A DNA stretch of 64,000 nt, from positions 1,363,286-1,427,285 of the forward strand of contig KB445800.1 in NCBI GenBank assembly GCA_000320605.2. Reading direction: 5' to 3'. The notes below the pieces were generated by a model that saw nothing but the letters and a program-made list of their open reading frames with translations, ran no database searches and was not told the DNA's origin. This stretch comes from Gelatoporia subvermispora B (taxonomy: Eukaryota > Basidiomycota > Agaricomycetes > Polyporales > Gelatoporiaceae). This document shows, one piece after another, positions 62,008 through 64,000 of the stretch (the first letter of the stretch is position 1; every line of letters starts with the position of its first letter). A program made the position numbers and the translations under genes.

Positions 62008-64000
62008 TTACGCCCGCTTCTCCGCGCCCATACTCGCCGCCATGCCCGCCGCCATGACGCTGCCTAGCTGCGCGCCTACGCCTTCCGTGGGGACAAATAC
62101 CGTCTTGTTTCCAAACGCACGGACGCGGTTCACATCGATGCGACGAAGCTCCATCTCCCGCGCGAACGCGTCTGTGACCGATGCGTCTGCGGCGGCCTTG
62201 ATGCGGACTGCTTCTGCCTCTGCCCCAGCCGCAAACCGTGTCGCCTGAGCTTGCGCCTCAGCCTCAATCTGCAGACGCTGTGCTTCGGCCTTCGCCGCGG
62301 CAACGATGCTGTAGGCCTCGGCATCTGCTTTTGTCTGCATCCAGCCCAATGTTAGGTGAGCATGGGTATGAGGTGACAAGTACTGACGTTCTGCTCCTGC
62401 GCCTTGATGCGTGCGACGGCGAGAGCACCCTCCTCCTGCTTGATCTTGTTACTGTTCTCCCTGTCCACGTTGGCTGCCTCAACCTGCGCCTGCAGCGCAC
62501 GTGTGGTCAGCTTGTCCATCGTGGTCGCAATATCGCCCTTGAACTGGCGGTCGATGACGGCTGTTGCAGCAAAGTATCGTGAGTGGCTACTCCATCGACG
62601 ATACAAGTGCATGCATACCCAGATCCTTCAAAAGAATACCATACTCAACAGCGGCGGTCTGAAGATCGTCCATTGCACGCGTGCGGAGGGCATCGAGGAA
62701 GGGCGATGACGCGTCGGTACCATCGTCCATGTTCTCAGGGCCCAATGAGCGCTGCTTGACCATCGAGCTATAGTCCACTGTTATACATTAGGATGGGCAT
62801 GAGATATTGTGACATTATGGGAATGGACACACAGTGCGCGACAATCTGGGTAAGGATCGACTGCGTTTTGTCCCTGAGCGCATCATATGGCGTGTTGTAG
62901 CCGTGGGTGGCGAGCTAAGGGCCAAATCAGCGAAATTCAACGTTATATCACCTCGAGCTACCTTCAGAGGCTCCAAAAGCTGCCTACTGGGTGTCAGCCA
63001 ACTTCATATAAGAGGAAGCCATTCAACTCGCCACTTCAAGTAGAGGGTCAGAGCCACAGGGACCTGGTCTCGTGTGAAACTATGGGGGCGTATGTAATCA
63101 TTTGTACAAGGATTAGTAACAGTTACTCACATGTCTTTGGTAGGCATCTCCAACTGGTTTTCTCCTAGTGTATAAAGGCCTCGTAGAGTGACGTTGGGGT
63201 TGGTAATATAGTGCTGTCCAGCCGGCAGGAGCTCCAAGTTATCACCCTTCTGCAAGATTGCGCAGTTATTCGCGGGGATGTTGAGACTGAGAGCGACCAA
63301 TGAGAATGGTCCGGAGTGACGCATGACAAGTAAGAATAATGTACAAGAGAGCGACGACATAGTCCCTCTCTCGACCGTCGCCAACAACGCTTGTCATAGT
63401 CACTTCATGTGTCCTGTGTAACGATCTGAGTCGAAATGAAATACATAATGCAAGGGAACTTCACCATCCCAACGTGATACCAGTGATCTTGTCCTGGACT
63501 TTGTGCGGAAGATGGGTCTGATCAACAATAGAGAGCACTCTGAATGCGCCTTCAATGGCGTAACAAACAAATCCGGTGTTCTTGATCACAAAGATATGGT
63601 TCTGTTGTACGCAACACATATTGTTAGTTCAGCAACTATCTCAGGAGAATATAATATGTACTTGAGGATCGGATACCACTGCAGCTTGGTTCTGAGAGAC
63701 CTGAATAACAGTGAGACCATTGAACTGGATCACAGTGTCGGAAACTGTGACATATTAGCCGCGTATCAGTTTTGATGATACGCAGACATACGGCCTTTGG
63801 TCCCGCACCACTTGCGCGCCCACCAGTTGCGAAAGGGCATACCCGGATATCTTCCGGGGCGCGTGAGGATCTTGGGCAAGCCACCATGGTTTATGAGGCC
63901 AATTTGCCCAGGAGTCACCTCCTTGCCGATCCAGTCTGTGGGAAGCTATACATTACAATTAGCTCGAGTCGCTCGATGATACTGCAGGTCATGTGGCACC
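62008..64000 (-). CDS. SPFH/band-7 domain protein, copy 2, 5' end beyond the window
   Basis: Close paralogue of the gene at 56561-58957, in the same orientation and with the same exon boundaries as far as visible. The C-terminus is nearly identical (coiled coil, NKTVFVPTEGVGAQLGS, final MGAEKRA). The core keeps LNIPANNCAILQKGDNLELL, GQHYITNPNVTLRGLYTLG, DYSSMVKQRSLGPENMDDGT and the block PGQIGLINHGGLPKILTRPG. The start codon lies past base 64000. Differences are mostly synonymous or conservative, and no stop or frameshift is seen, so it looks functional. Intron sequences have diverged more than exons, which argues for a duplication that is not very recent and for selection on the protein. Confidence 0.85.

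Overview
This window is nuclear DNA from a filamentous basidiomycete, most likely a mushroom-forming agaricomycete. The evidence is genes split by many short introns (about 45-80 bp, GT-AG with two GC-AG cases), seven-helix membrane protein families, a DUF6699-type protein and an F-box/leucine-rich protein in styles typical of that group, and ordinary fungal housekeeping genes. I cannot name the species. Exon joins were worked out by eye from reading frame, splice sites and family conservation, not from transcripts.

Region 1 (1-5728) holds the 3' end of a type B carboxylesterase gene, then a tandem segmental duplication. A broken copy of a seven-helix membrane gene (about 1540-1998) and a carboxylesterase 3' fragment (2625-2843) precede an intact seven-helix gene (3293-4566).

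Region 2 (5729-26195) is a compact biosynthetic gene cluster: a medium-chain enoyl reductase (-), an MFS exporter whose first exon looks frameshifted (-), a flavin-dependent halogenase (+), a cytochrome P450 (-) and a large reducing polyketide synthase (+) read as KS-AT-DH-(pseudo-MT)-(pseudo-ER)-KR-ACP-thioester reductase. The parts suggest a polyunsaturated chain, possibly reduced by the stand-alone enoyl reductase, released reductively as an aldehyde or alcohol, then halogenated and oxidised. The halogenase/P450/reductive-PKS combination is the most interesting system here. A diverged 450-bp direct repeat lies on both sides of the cluster (2002-2446 and 26336-26790), and a perfect 20-bp inverted repeat sits in the P450/PKS divergent promoter region.

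Region 3 (26196-41447) carries a second seven-helix gene, a MAT2B/RmlD-like protein, an F-box protein, a secreted proline-rich repeat protein, a membrane-anchored Rab-GAP TBC protein (TBC1D20/Gyp10 type), a cystathionine gamma-synthase type PLP enzyme and the exosome subunit RRP46.

Region 4 (41448-64000) has an elongator tRNA-Met beside a tRNA-like inverted repeat, then gene-poor stretches around an HMG-box factor, a Lunapark homologue, a DUF6699 protein and two tandem SPFH/band-7 genes, the second running off the right edge.
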